DNA of 64,000 bases, from NCBI GenBank assembly GCA_965248915.1, contig OZ252216.1:930001-994000 (forward strand), given 5' to 3'. A program made the translations under genes and the position numbers. The notes under the pieces are model-generated. The model was not told the origin of the DNA. It did not search any database and saw only the letters and a list, made by a program, of their open reading frames with translations. Source of the stretch: CBDFLA01 sp965248915. GTDB lineage: Bacteria > Pseudomonadota > Alphaproteobacteria > M2410. This document shows, one piece after another, positions 52,989 to 62,273 of the stretch (the stretch's first letter is position 1; every line of letters begins with the position of its first letter).

Positions 52989-53453
52989 ATGAAGACCTAC
53001 AATTTGAAGCCCGCTGAGGTGGAAAAGAAATGGGTGCTGATCGACGCTGAAGGTCTTGTTGTTGGCCGTTTGGCCGCTTTGATCGCATCGCGCCTCCGCG
53101 GCAAGCATTTGCCAGCCTATACGCCTCATGTGGATTGTGGCGACAACGTTGTTGTCATCAATGCTGACAAAGTTGAGCTCACGGGCAAAAAGCTGACCAA
53201 TAAAAAGTATTATCGTCACACCGGTTATCCGGGCGGCATCAAAGAAACAACGCCAGAGAAGATCTTTGGCGGCAAACACCCCGACCGGGTTCTAGGTATG
53301 GCTGTTAAGCGGATGTTACCAGACGGGCCCCTGGCCAACACACAGTTGTCCAATTTGCGCATTTATGCCGGTACGGAACATCCTCATGAAGCTCAAAAGC
53401 CTGAAGTGCTCGATGTGGCTTCCCTGAATTCTAAGAACGTAAGGAGCGCTTGA
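52989..53453 (+). CDS. rplM: 50S ribosomal protein L13
   Basis: 154-residue large-subunit protein. It starts MKTYNLKPAEVEKKWVLID and has AYTPHVDCGDNVVVINA and KMLPDGPL-type segments (RMLPDGPLANTQL). It is four bases before rpsI, the universal L13-S9 pair. A strong promoter precedes it. Confidence 0.97.
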   Translation: MKTYNLKPAEVEKKWVLIDAEGLVVGRLAALIASRLRGKHLPAYTPHVDCGDNVVVINADKVELTGKKLTNKKYYRHTGYPGGIKETTPEKIFGGKHPDRVLGMAVKRMLPDGPLANTQLSNLRIYAGTEHPHEAQKPEVLDVASLNSKNVRSA

Positions 53454-53457
53454 AGCC

Positions 53458-53943
53458 ATGGCTGAAGAAGCAACCACATTGGAAGGCTTGCGCGACGCAA
53501 TGGATCCTGCTGCAGCAAGTGAAGCCCCCGTTAAAGCGGAACCCAAGCTCGACGAACAAGGTCGCGCTTATGCCACCGGAAAACGGAAAGACGCCGTTGC
53601 CCGCGTCTGGATCAAACCCGGCGTTGGTAAAGTGACCGTCAACGGGCGCGATCAAGAAATCTATTTCGCCCGCCCTGTCTTGCGGATGATTTTGGCCCAG
53701 CCTTTGGTCGCAGCCAATCGCTCCGACCAATACGACGTAGTTTGCACCGTAAAAGGCGGCGGCCTCTCAGGCCAAGCCGGCGCGGTACGTCACGGTATTT
53801 CGAAGGCACTGACGTATTTCGAACCAGAGCTCCGTGGCGTTCTAAAAGCTGGAGGGTTCTTGACCCGCGACAGTCGTGTAGTCGAACGGAAAAAGTACGG
53901 CCGCGCCAAAGCTCGCCGTTCGTTCCAGTTCTCAAAACGCTAA
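53458..53943 (+). CDS. rpsI: 30S ribosomal protein S9
   Basis: 161-residue small-subunit protein. The C-terminal half is conserved (YATGKRKDAVARVW, GGGLSGQAGAVRHGISKAL) and ends with the tRNA-contacting RRSFQFSKR. The N-terminal ~35 residues (MAEEATTLEGLRDAMDP) form the extension usual in Alphaproteobacteria. A terminator follows. Confidence 0.97.
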   Translation: MAEEATTLEGLRDAMDPAAASEAPVKAEPKLDEQGRAYATGKRKDAVARVWIKPGVGKVTVNGRDQEIYFARPVLRMILAQPLVAANRSDQYDVVCTVKGGGLSGQAGAVRHGISKALTYFEPELRGVLKAGGFLTRDSRVVERKKYGRAKARRSFQFSKR

Positions 53944-53966
53944 GTCGCACCACACTCCGAATTCGA

Positions 53967-53994
53967 AGGGCGCTCTTAGCGGAGCGCCCTTTTT
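53967..53994 (+). terminator. Rho-independent terminator after rpsI
   Basis: Nine-base perfect stem AGGGCGCTC/GAGCGCCCT with a six-base loop and a short T-run, 24 bases after the rpsI stop. Confidence 0.92.
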
Positions 53995-54042
53995 CTTTGC
54001 TGCAAATACGCATAGGCTATTGATTACAAAGAGGGAACGGAC

Positions 54043-55086
54043 ATGGCCGACAAGATTAAAATCGGAATACTAGGCGCAAGTGGCTATACCGGCGCGGATC
54101 TCATGCGTCTGCTCGCCGAACATCCACATGCCGACATTCAAGTGCTGACCGCCAACCAACATGCCGGCAAAGCATTGGGTGAGGTCTATCCACATCTTGC
54201 AGGGTTAGGACTGCCAACCCTCACCAAAGTCGATGAGGCGGATTGGGACGCGTTGGATCTAGTCTTTTGTGGACTGCCTCATGGGAAGACGCAGGACATA
54301 ATCGCTGGCTTGCCGGGTCACTTGAAAGTGATCGACCTATCCGCGGACTTTCGCCTGCGTAATTTAGAGACTTATGCAGAATGGTATGGTCACGTGCATC
54401 GTGCGCCCGACCTGCAAAGTGATGCCGTCTACGGATTGACCGAACACTATCGCGAGGACATCCGCGACGCGCGACTTGTGGCGTGTCCGGGGTGTTATCC
54501 GACAGCCGCCTTGCTGCTTCTCCTGCCGATACTTGCAACAGGCGCCATCAAATCCGAAGATCTGATCATCGACGCCAAATCTGGTGTCACCGGTGCGGGA
54601 CGCTCTTTGAAAGAACAAAACCTCTTTTCCGAAGTTGCGGACGGACTGCACCCTTACGGCATCGCCTCCCACCGTCACGCCCCTGAGATCGAACAGGAAC
54701 TCTCCGTGGTGGCAGGGTCTGAGGTCCTCGTGAATTTCACACCTCACTTGATCCCCATGAACCGCGGCGAGCTTCTCACCGTCTACGCCAAGCTGTCCAA
54801 AGGCACATCCGCAAGCGATGTCCGCCAGGCCCTCCAAGAGCGCTACGCAGACGAACCCTTCGTCCGGGTCGTAGACGAAGGCGTGGCTCCAGGGACGAGA
54901 CATGTCAGGGGATCGAACTACTGTCTCTTAGGCGTCTATGAAGACCGCCTGCCGGGCCGTGTCATATTGGTTTCAACCCTTGACAATCTCGTCAAAGGCT
55001 CCAGCGGTCAGGCGGTTCAGAACATGAATGTGATGTATGGATTCGAAGAAACACTCGGCCTAACCCAACAGCCCTTGTTTCCGTGA
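54043..55086 (+). CDS. argC: N-acetyl-gamma-glutamyl-phosphate reductase
   Basis: NADPH-dependent third step of arginine synthesis. The 347-residue protein has the Rossmann motif GILGASGYTGADLMRLL and the catalytic cysteine in VACPGCYPTAAL, with IDAKSGVTGAGRS and HRHAPEIEQEL. This is the long (class I, ~345-residue) form. ATG at 54043 has GAGGGAACGG upstream. The rplM–rpsI–argC order is common in Alphaproteobacteria. Confidence 0.95.
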   Translation: MADKIKIGILGASGYTGADLMRLLAEHPHADIQVLTANQHAGKALGEVYPHLAGLGLPTLTKVDEADWDALDLVFCGLPHGKTQDIIAGLPGHLKVIDLSADFRLRNLETYAEWYGHVHRAPDLQSDAVYGLTEHYREDIRDARLVACPGCYPTAALLLLLPILATGAIKSEDLIIDAKSGVTGAGRSLKEQNLFSEVADGLHPYGIASHRHAPEIEQELSVVAGSEVLVNFTPHLIPMNRGELLTVYAKLSKGTSASDVRQALQERYADEPFVRVVDEGVAPGTRHVRGSNYCLLGVYEDRLPGRVILVSTLDNLVKGSSGQAVQNMNVMYGFEETLGLTQQPLFP

Positions 55087-55232
55087 TCTCCTAACGTGTT
55101 GATTTTATTGAACTGTCGGGTGCATGTCGTGTCAGTGTCGCACCTTTGGCGGGTCTGTGGCATGCTTTTGACGTGGGAATTGCCAATCGCCGTCCTTATG
55201 TCTGGTTCCACTCGAAATGACGGGAAGCATCA

Positions 55233-55700
55233 ATGATCGTTCGAAAACTTCGCCTTGAAAGAGGGTGGTCGCAAGAACAGTTGGCCGAAGCAAGCGGACT
55301 GAGTGTTCGAACAATTCAGCGTATCGAGCGCGGTCAGGCCCCTGGTCTTGAATCGCTAAAAGCGCTTGCCGCCGTCTTCGAGGTAGACGTTTCAGATCTA
55401 CAAGCGGAGCCAGAAAACATGACCAAAACAAGCATCACCAGCGATGAAGAAACCGCGATCAAGCAGGTTCGCGAAATCAAAGCCTTTTACAATCACCTCA
55501 TCACCTATTTGGTGTGGATGGCAATCCTCAGCGTCTTCAACCTTGTCTTCACCCCAGAATATTTCTGGGTCGTCTGGGCGGCCTTTGGCTGGGGCATCGG
55601 CGTCGTCGTTCACGGGGTATCGGCATTTGAGTTTTTCAATCTCTTTGGACCTGAGTGGGAACAGCGCCAGATCGAAAAGCGGCTTCGAAAGAACCGGTAG
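55233..55700 (+). CDS. XRE-family regulator with 2TM domain
   Basis: 155-residue membrane protein. An N-terminal XRE helix-turn-helix (KLRLERGWSQEQLAEASGLS, TIQRIERGQAP, residues 1-60) is followed by a linker and a two-helix '2TM' domain (FYNHLITYLVWMAILSVFN and WVVWAAFGWGIGVVVHG). This layout suggests a membrane-tethered regulator; no target is evident. No neighbouring gene is clearly linked. Confidence 0.85.
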   Translation: MIVRKLRLERGWSQEQLAEASGLSVRTIQRIERGQAPGLESLKALAAVFEVDVSDLQAEPENMTKTSITSDEETAIKQVREIKAFYNHLITYLVWMAILSVFNLVFTPEYFWVVWAAFGWGIGVVVHGVSAFEFFNLFGPEWEQRQIEKRLRKNR

Positions 55701-55828
55701 GAGAATTTTGCCAACCACATTTTGACATTGCCCCGATAGAATGTCGATTGCGAGTCCTTAGGGCGTTCGTATTAGTCAACCGCTGCACCGGGACTGCGAT
55801 CATTGCGGTTGAGAATTTGCCCAACAAT

Positions 55829-56242
55829 TTAATGACATCGATTGCAAATGCAGACACCAGGTCCGCTTACGAGCTTTTCGACTTCACTTGATCCAAGACC
55901 GCAGAATGCGCAGCTAAATCCATTTTTGTGTGCGGCTCTTCGTTCCATTTGTTCAAAACTCATCGTCGGCAAATGGGTTGGTAGCCCCTGATCATCAGGG
56001 AGAACCCCGGCCACCGTTTCGGTTTCATATCCGCATTCAGTTCTTCGCCTGATCACCCACGACCTTTTGAATTTACCCTTTCGGTATCCAAGATGCAGGT
56101 CTGATGTGATCTTCTCAAAATATGGCTTGTCCCTAATTTCTAGTCGGTTTCTCTGTTCTGGTGTGCGTAAGTGATATGGCCAAGGGGTCACCTCTTGTTT
56201 GAGGCGACAATTTAACACGAATTTCGTCGTCGGATTGTCCAA
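55829..56242 (-). CDS. ORF joining an integrase-type N-terminal domain to a ClpX-type C4 zinc finger
   Basis: 137-residue ORF. Residues ~25-85 (RLEIRDKPYFEKI, LHLGYRKGKFKRSWV, VAGVLPDD) resemble the N-terminal DNA-binding part of alphaproteobacterial tyrosine integrases. The C-terminal ~30 residues are a ClpX zinc finger: CAFCGLGSSEVEKLVSGP and CICNRC, ending one residue later. The catalytic integrase domain is absent. The start is uncertain: TTG 56242, GTG 56218 or a later codon. Located between the XRE/2TM gene and phaC. Could be a regulator assembled from mobile-element parts. Confidence 0.68.
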   Translation of the reverse strand: MDNPTTKFVLNCRLKQEVTPWPYHLRTPEQRNRLEIRDKPYFEKITSDLHLGYRKGKFKRSWVIRRRTECGYETETVAGVLPDDQGLPTHLPTMSFEQMERRAAHKNGFSCAFCGLGSSEVEKLVSGPGVCICNRCH

Positions 56243-56291
56243 ACTCTGTCTAATGCCACAGCGAGTCCGGGCGTCCTTGGAGCCCAGGTCC

Positions 56292-58187
56292 CTAAGCCCG
56301 CACTTTCACGTAAGCTCCTGGCGCGTCTTCGATCACCTTGAGCTTGCCGTCACCGGGCTCTCGCGCCGGCACCTTTGGTCCTGACCGCTTGCGCAGCCAT
56401 TTTTCCCAATAAGGCCACCAAGAGCCGGGATGTTCTTCCGCCCCGTCCTGCCACTCCTCGACGCTGTCGCACACCTCGGAGTTCGTCCAATACATGTACT
56501 TATTCGCCGCCGGTGGATTAACAACACCGGCGATGTGGCCAGATCCGGCCAACATGTATGTCACCGGTCCAGAATAAAGATGCGCGGCTTTATAGACCGA
56601 GCGATAGGGTGCGATGTGATCGTCGCGGCCGGATTGCAGGAACACCGGCACTTTCACTTTGGTGAGATTGATCCTCTCCCCGTCCAGAACAAATTTTCCT
56701 TGGCTCAGATTGTTGCGCAAATAACATTCCCGCAAGTAAGTGAGATGCAGGTTCATCGGCATGCGAGTTGAATCGGCGTTCCAATAGAGAAGATCAAACC
56801 GCGTCGGGTCTTTGCCGAGTAGATAATTGTTGACCACGTACGACCAAATCAAATCGTTGGAGCGGAGCATATTGAAAGTGTTCGCCATCGACGCGCCTTC
56901 CAAGTAACCCCCCGTTTGCGCCATCTCCTTTTCCAAATGGTCGAGCTGTTCTTCATCGATGAAGATTTTGAGATCACCGGATTCTTCAAAATCAACTTGT
57001 GCTGTAAAGAAGGTCGCGGACTTGATCCGATCAATCTTCTTGGCCGCCATGTAGCCGAGAGTGGCGCCAAGCAATGTTCCCCCAATGCAGTAGCCGATCG
57101 TGTTGATCTTCTTCACACCCGTTGCGGTTGTCACCGCGTCTAGGGCTTCAAAGATGCCCTCAATCATATAGTCGTCAAAGGATTTGTTGCCGAGATCCGA
57201 GCCTGGGTTAACCCAAGACACCACGAAAACCGTGTATCCTTGGTCCGTGACCCATTTGATGAATGAGTTGTCTTCCCGTAAATCCAAAATGTAATACTTG
57301 TTGATCCACGGCGGGAAGATAAGAAGAGGCGTCGTGCGCACTTCATCGGTCGTAGGATTAAATTGTAGAAGTTGGAAAATGTCGTTTTGAAAGACGACTT
57401 TGCCAGGGGTGGTGGCGACATTACGACCAATCTCGAAGAATTCCATGTCGGTCTGTGTGATCGACAGTTGGCCGTGCCCGCGTTCAAGGTCCTTCAACAA
57501 TTGCCGAAATCCACGCAGTAGATTTTCACCGCGCTTGTCGATCGTCTCTCGAAGAACTTCTGGGTTCGTCAAAAGGAAGTTGGAGGGCGAAATGGCATCC
57601 ACATATTGCTGGGTATAAAATTCCACTTTGCGCCGGTTTTCTTCATCAAGACCGGAAGCCGATGACACTGTTTCGTGCAGCCAGCTTGCGGTCAGGAGGT
57701 AGGACTGTTTGAGGAAGTCAAAGACAAATCTTTCACGCCAATCTTCGTGGCGAAATCGTTTGTCCCGGCGCGACGGTTCCACCAATGGGTCAACATCGCT
57801 ACCGATCAGGCGGCGGGCCGAATTCTGCCAGAGCTGCATGTGCGACTGCCAGAGGTCGATCTGTGCTGTGATCAACTGTGTCGGGTCACGCAAGAACGAT
57901 CCAACCAGATCTTGGAACGCCTTTGAAATGTTCAGAGGATCGAGAACGCCGAGCCCTGCGCTCGTGTCTTGCCCGAAGGCACCACGTTTGGTCGTTTCAC
58001 GACTGACATATTCAGCCAAGACACGTTGGCTCCGCCCAGCTATGTCTTTGAGATTCTCCCTCATCCCAACAGGTTCCTCAATCTCAACGGAACCACGATT
58101 TGGTTTGGCAGTCGCCTTTTTGGAAGCCTTGATTTTCGACTTCTTTTTCTTCTTGGGGCGATTTGGGTTTTGATCGCTAACGGTCAT
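56292..58187 (-). CDS. phaC: Class I poly(3-hydroxyalkanoate) synthase
   Basis: Polymerises hydroxyacyl-CoA into storage polyester on granule surfaces. The 631-residue protein has the lipase-like box GYCIGG with Cys367, Asp523 in SGRDDHIAPY and His551 in GSGHIAGVVNPP. An unusual lysine-rich N-terminus (PKKKKKSKIKASKKATAK, residues 11-28) precedes the N-terminal domain. The ATG at 58187 has GGAGAG upstream; the frame is open to 58280. No phaR, phaP or phaAB is in the window. Confidence 0.95.
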   Translation of the reverse strand: MTVSDQNPNRPKKKKKSKIKASKKATAKPNRGSVEIEEPVGMRENLKDIAGRSQRVLAEYVSRETTKRGAFGQDTSAGLGVLDPLNISKAFQDLVGSFLRDPTQLITAQIDLWQSHMQLWQNSARRLIGSDVDPLVEPSRRDKRFRHEDWRERFVFDFLKQSYLLTASWLHETVSSASGLDEENRRKVEFYTQQYVDAISPSNFLLTNPEVLRETIDKRGENLLRGFRQLLKDLERGHGQLSITQTDMEFFEIGRNVATTPGKVVFQNDIFQLLQFNPTTDEVRTTPLLIFPPWINKYYILDLREDNSFIKWVTDQGYTVFVVSWVNPGSDLGNKSFDDYMIEGIFEALDAVTTATGVKKINTIGYCIGGTLLGATLGYMAAKKIDRIKSATFFTAQVDFEESGDLKIFIDEEQLDHLEKEMAQTGGYLEGASMANTFNMLRSNDLIWSYVVNNYLLGKDPTRFDLLYWNADSTRMPMNLHLTYLRECYLRNNLSQGKFVLDGERINLTKVKVPVFLQSGRDDHIAPYRSVYKAAHLYSGPVTYMLAGSGHIAGVVNPPAANKYMYWTNSEVCDSVEEWQDGAEEHPGSWWPYWEKWLRKRSGPKVPAREPGDGKLKVIEDAPGAYVKVRA

Positions 58188-58309
58188 TTTCGCTCTCCAC
58201 AGGCGAACTTGGGGGCACGAGGCCGAATAGGCCTTGAATTCGGCCTTTCTATACTTTAGCGCTTGAGCATTCGAAATCATAATTTTGCGACATCTGGGAC
58301 AGTCACATC

Positions 58310-58534
58310 ATGAAGGCCATCGCACCGATACTAGGTCTAGCTTGGATCCTCATCGGATGTGTTGAGGATTGGGGCAGTGATCCCTTCCCAGAGCTGGCTG
58401 ATATTCCTGAACCGCCAGAGCACACGTCCACCTTGGAAGAAAAACGCGCGATCGCAGCGGAAATGGCGGCTGAAGCCCAAGAAGATGTGGGCGTATCTGA
58501 GGGCGAGGACGAGCCTTCACCCGCCGAGGACTGA
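58310..58534 (+). CDS. Small acidic lipoprotein
   Basis: 74-residue protein with a short signal and lipobox LIGC (Cys17), then an acidic, Pro/Glu-rich tail (FPELADIPEPPEHTS, EEKRAIAAEMAAEAQ). Divergent from phaC with 122 bases between. It is not recognised as a known family; predicted to be an inner- or outer-membrane lipoprotein. Confidence 0.65.
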   Translation: MKAIAPILGLAWILIGCVEDWGSDPFPELADIPEPPEHTSTLEEKRAIAAEMAAEAQEDVGVSEGEDEPSPAED

Positions 58535-58717
58535 CACGGCAATGGGCTTTGCGTCGTCGATCCTTCCGAAAACGTCCTGTTAACCCACAATTTCTGCGAA
58601 AAACGTGTCGCTCAGGCTTCCCATTTCGCAGCCAAGCGCTATAACCGCTCGGTTGAATATTGCAGCTTTCGGACGGTCGTCTTGGTCGATCCGGTGCCCG
58701 GAGACTATTTTGTGAGC

Positions 58718-59932
58718 ATGGCTTCTGAATTTCACCAGATAAAACGGCTCCCTCCTTACGTGTTTGAGGAGGTGAACCGGCTAAAGGCGGCTGCGCGATC
58801 GCAAGGCAAGGACATTATTGACTTCGGCATGGGTAATCCGGACATGGCCACACCCGAGCACATTGTCGAGAAATTGGTCGAGACAGTGCGAGACCCAAAA
58901 ACCCATCGCTACTCGGCTTCAAAAGGCATCGCTGGCTTAAGGCGCGCCATCTCATCTTATTATGATCGACGCTTTGGGGTCGCCATTGATGCTGACCGAG
59001 AAGTTGTGGCGACCATTGGATCGAAGGAGGGCTTTGCCAATCTAGCACAAGCAATCACCGCTCCAGGTGATGTGATCTTGGTGCCTAACCCATCTTACCC
59101 CATTCACGCATTCGGGTTCATCATTGCCGGCGCAGCCCTGCGACATATTTCGACAGAATCGCACGATGAGTACTTCCGGCAAATCGATCAGGCCGTGAAG
59201 CACACGGTGCCGGCACCATCGGCGCTCGTGGTCAACTACCCATCTAATCCTACAGCACAGGTCGTGGATCTCAACTTTTACAAAGAGCTTGTTGCCTTTG
59301 CGCGGGCGCGCGATATTTTGTTGTTATCGGACCTTGCTTACGCTGAGATCTATTTTGACGACAATCCTCCACCTTCCATTCTTCAAGTCGAAGGTGCGAA
59401 GGATATTGCGATTGAATTTAATTCCTTAAGCAAGACTTATGCGATGCCGGGTTGGCGGATGGGATTCGCGGTGGGCAACGAGCGGCTGATATCAGCCCTC
59501 GCACGCATCAAATCCTATCTCGACTATGGCGCGTTTACGCCGATCCAAGTCGCGGCGACAGCGGCTCTTAACGGGCCACAAGACTGCGTTGATGAAATCC
59601 GTGCGGTGTACAAATCCCGTCGCGACGTTTTGGTCGAATCTTTGGAAAGAGCAGGCTGGGAAATCCCAGCACCACCTGCAACCATGTTTGCTTGGGCACC
59701 CATCCCTGAAGGGTTCCAGGAAATGGGATCATTTGAATTTTCAAAGCAGTTGCTGCAAGAAGCCGAAGTGGCCGTGTCACCGGGAATAGGATTTGGCGAA
59801 TATGGCGAGGGGTATGTGCGCATCGCGATGGTTGAAAACGAGCACCGCATTCGCCAGGCAGCAAGAAACGTAAAGAAGTTTTTGTCGAGTCATGGATCAG
59901 ACTCAAGCAGTGGAGAGGTCGCGGTTCGATGA
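58718..59932 (+). CDS. AlaC-like class I aminotransferase
   Basis: PLP aminotransferase, 404 residues. It resembles E. coli AlaC (glutamate-pyruvate transaminase) through KRLPPYVFEEVNRLKAAAR, DFGMGNPDMATPEHIVEKL, and the PLP lysine motif NSLSKTYAMPGWRMGF. Such genes upstream of hom are often annotated as LL-diaminopimelate aminotransferase; the sequence does not decide between substrates. ATG at 58718 chosen; GTG 58712 with GGAG upstream is an alternative. Overlaps the hom start (ATGA). Confidence 0.9.
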   Translation: MASEFHQIKRLPPYVFEEVNRLKAAARSQGKDIIDFGMGNPDMATPEHIVEKLVETVRDPKTHRYSASKGIAGLRRAISSYYDRRFGVAIDADREVVATIGSKEGFANLAQAITAPGDVILVPNPSYPIHAFGFIIAGAALRHISTESHDEYFRQIDQAVKHTVPAPSALVVNYPSNPTAQVVDLNFYKELVAFARARDILLLSDLAYAEIYFDDNPPPSILQVEGAKDIAIEFNSLSKTYAMPGWRMGFAVGNERLISALARIKSYLDYGAFTPIQVAATAALNGPQDCVDEIRAVYKSRRDVLVESLERAGWEIPAPPATMFAWAPIPEGFQEMGSFEFSKQLLQEAEVAVSPGIGFGEYGEGYVRIAMVENEHRIRQAARNVKKFLSSHGSDSSSGEVAVR

Positions 59933-61221
59933 GCAAAGAACTAAAAGTCGCCATTGCAGGGCTGGGAACCGTTGGGTGCGGCCTGATCAATATCCTTGAG
60001 GAAAATCGAGCGTTACTTGCGGAGCGCACCGGCAGCGACATCCGCGTAACCGCTGTGAGTGCGCGCGATCGAAAGAAAGATCGCGCAGTCGACATTGATC
60101 CCTACCAGTGGTTCGACAGTCCCGAAGAAATGGCCAAGACCGCTGATGCGGACATCTACGTTGAACTCATTGGCGGATCGGACGGTGTTGCCCTTGCTTC
60201 AGTTCGCGCAGGTTTGTCCACCAAGCGGCACGTGGTCACTGCAAACAAGGCCTTGTTGGCCGTCCATGGGACAGAGCTTGCAAAACTCGCAGAAGAAAAT
60301 GGCGTTGCGCTAGCGTTCGAGGCAGCTGTCGCCGGTGGCATTCCAATCGTCAAAGCCCTTCGCGAAGGACTGGCCGCAAACAAAGTCGACCGCCTCTACG
60401 GAATTTTGAACGGAACATGCAACTATATTTTGACAGAGATGGAGGCGACCGGTGAGTCTTTTGACAGCGTCCTTCAAGACGCCCAGCGCAAAGGATATGC
60501 GGAGGCTGACCCAACATTTGACGTCGGAGGGATCGATACCGCCCACAAACTAAGCCTCCTCGCAAGTGTAGCCTTTGGAACCGAAGTCGATTTTGATGCG
60601 GTTTATGTCGAAGGAATTGAAAAGATTGACGCTGGCGACATTGCTTACGCCAGAGAGCTTGGCTACCGCATAAAATTGATGGGCGTCGCAAAGCGCACAG
60701 ACATCGGTTTTGAGCAGCGCGTTCATCCCTGTCTCATTCCGTTGTCATCACCCATTGCCAATGTTGATGGCGTCTACAATGCCGTCGTTGTTCACGGTGA
60801 TCGTGCGGGTCAAACGACCTATGAAGGGCGTGGTGCAGGCGAGGGTCCGACGGCATCTGCTGTGGCGGCAGACATTGTCGACATTGCGCGTGGGCTTCAG
60901 CTCTCCACCTTCTCAGTGCCGGCTAAGGATCTAGCTCTAGCTCAACCATCACCAATGGAGCATCATGAGGGGGCCTACTATTTGCGTCTTCAAGTTATAG
61001 ACCGGCCAGGTGTTATGGCCGCCATTACTGTTATATTGGCAGAGGCGGAAGTGTCGATCGACAGCATCATTCAAAGAGGTCGTGCCCCAGAAGAGCCAGT
61101 GCCGATCGTAATCCTGACGCATGAAACCAAAGAATCTGTCATGATGTCGGCACTTGCGAGAATTAAGGCCCAAGAGGCTGTGACCCAAGAGCCCCGGCTC
61201 ATAAGAATTGAGAATTTTTAA
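59929..61221 (+). CDS. hom: Homoserine dehydrogenase
   Basis: NAD(P)-dependent reduction of aspartate semialdehyde to homoserine for threonine and methionine. The 430-residue protein has the Rossmann motif GLGTVGCGL, the catalytic-lysine stretch NGTCNYILTEME with DPTFDVGGIDTAHK, and a C-terminal ACT domain (DRPGVMAAITVILAEAEVS) for feedback control. The ATG overlaps the aminotransferase stop. Confidence 0.96.
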   Translation: MSKELKVAIAGLGTVGCGLINILEENRALLAERTGSDIRVTAVSARDRKKDRAVDIDPYQWFDSPEEMAKTADADIYVELIGGSDGVALASVRAGLSTKRHVVTANKALLAVHGTELAKLAEENGVALAFEAAVAGGIPIVKALREGLAANKVDRLYGILNGTCNYILTEMEATGESFDSVLQDAQRKGYAEADPTFDVGGIDTAHKLSLLASVAFGTEVDFDAVYVEGIEKIDAGDIAYARELGYRIKLMGVAKRTDIGFEQRVHPCLIPLSSPIANVDGVYNAVVVHGDRAGQTTYEGRGAGEGPTASAVAADIVDIARGLQLSTFSVPAKDLALAQPSPMEHHEGAYYLRLQVIDRPGVMAAITVILAEAEVSIDSIIQRGRAPEEPVPIVILTHETKESVMMSALARIKAQEAVTQEPRLIRIENF

Positions 61222-61285
61222 GATCAAAGCAACGTTGCGCGGGGTGACCCGACGCCGGCCGCATTTAGAAGCGAAGGAACGAAAA

Positions 61286-62254
61286 ATGGGCGATAAGAAA
61301 AAGGGGTTGGACCGCAGTCTCTCCTTGGAGTTGGTTCGGGTCACGGAAGCAGCAGCGCTTGCTTCCTACAAACTTGTCGGCCGCGGAGATGAAAAGGCCG
61401 CGGATCAAGCCGCTGTAGACGCCATGCGCAGCGAGCTCAATAGCCTCGATATCGACGGCACTGTTGTCATTGGTGAAGGCGAGCGCGACGAAGCGCCCAT
61501 GCTCTTCATTGGCGAGAAAGTCGGAACGACCAAAGGTCCGAAAGTTGACATAGCCTTGGATCCACTAGAGGGAACCACGCTCACCGCTAAGGCGATGCCA
61601 GATGCATTGGCGGTAGTGGCGATTGCCGAAGGGGGCAGCCTGCTCCATGCGCCAGACGTCTACATGGACAAGATCGCCATTGGCGCTGGTTACCCGGATG
61701 GGTTGGTCGATCTCGACGCCGAACCTAAGGACAACATCAAAGAGTTGGCAAAAGCCAAGGGTGTCGATGTGAGCGAAATCACAGCCTGCATTTTGGACCG
61801 ACCACGGCACATGGAAACGCTTGAAAAGATACGTGAAGTCGGCGCCAGAGTTCAACTCATCACGGACGGTGATGTCGCGGGCGTCATTCACACGACCGAT
61901 GGTGCCACTGGTGTTGATATTTACATGGGGCAGGGCGGCGCACCGGAAGGCGTGTTGGCCGCGGCTGCATTGAGATGCATCGGCGGACAGATCCAAGCGC
62001 GTTTGATCTTCAGGAACAACGACGAAAGAGGAAGGGCCGAACGCATCGGCATCACCGACCTTGATCGCAAATACAAGACCGAAGAACTCGCATCCGGCGA
62101 TGTCATGTTTGCGGCGACCGGTGTGACGAAAGGCTCGATGTTGGATGGCATTCGCGTTCAAAATGGGCGCATTGCTTCGCACTCGATCGTCATGAGATCA
62201 AATTCCGGCACCGTACGTTGGGTCAGAACAGCCCATTCATTGACCAACAAATAA
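61286..62254 (+). CDS. glpX: Class II fructose-1,6-bisphosphatase (GlpX)
   Basis: Gluconeogenic phosphatase removing the 1-phosphate of fructose 1,6-bisphosphate. The 322-residue protein has GTVVIGEGERDEAPMLFIGE, the metal-site IALDPLEGTTLTAK, and GQGGAPEGVLAAAALRCIGG. The ATG at 61286 follows GAAGGAACG; the frame is open into the hom end but no better start exists. Conserved hom–glpX–recJ order. Confidence 0.95.
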   Translation: MGDKKKGLDRSLSLELVRVTEAAALASYKLVGRGDEKAADQAAVDAMRSELNSLDIDGTVVIGEGERDEAPMLFIGEKVGTTKGPKVDIALDPLEGTTLTAKAMPDALAVVAIAEGGSLLHAPDVYMDKIAIGAGYPDGLVDLDAEPKDNIKELAKAKGVDVSEITACILDRPRHMETLEKIREVGARVQLITDGDVAGVIHTTDGATGVDIYMGQGGAPEGVLAAAALRCIGGQIQARLIFRNNDERGRAERIGITDLDRKYKTEELASGDVMFAATGVTKGSMLDGIRVQNGRIASHSIVMRSNSGTVRWVRTAHSLTNK

Positions 62255-62273
62255 AACAACGCAAAGGAAGCAT

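Noticed and set aside
55185..55225. Third REP-like palindrome copy before the XRE/2TM gene
   Set aside because: A phrase resembling one end of the repeat (GTCTGG … AATGACGG) is present, but no stem can be formed, so it is at most a decayed half.
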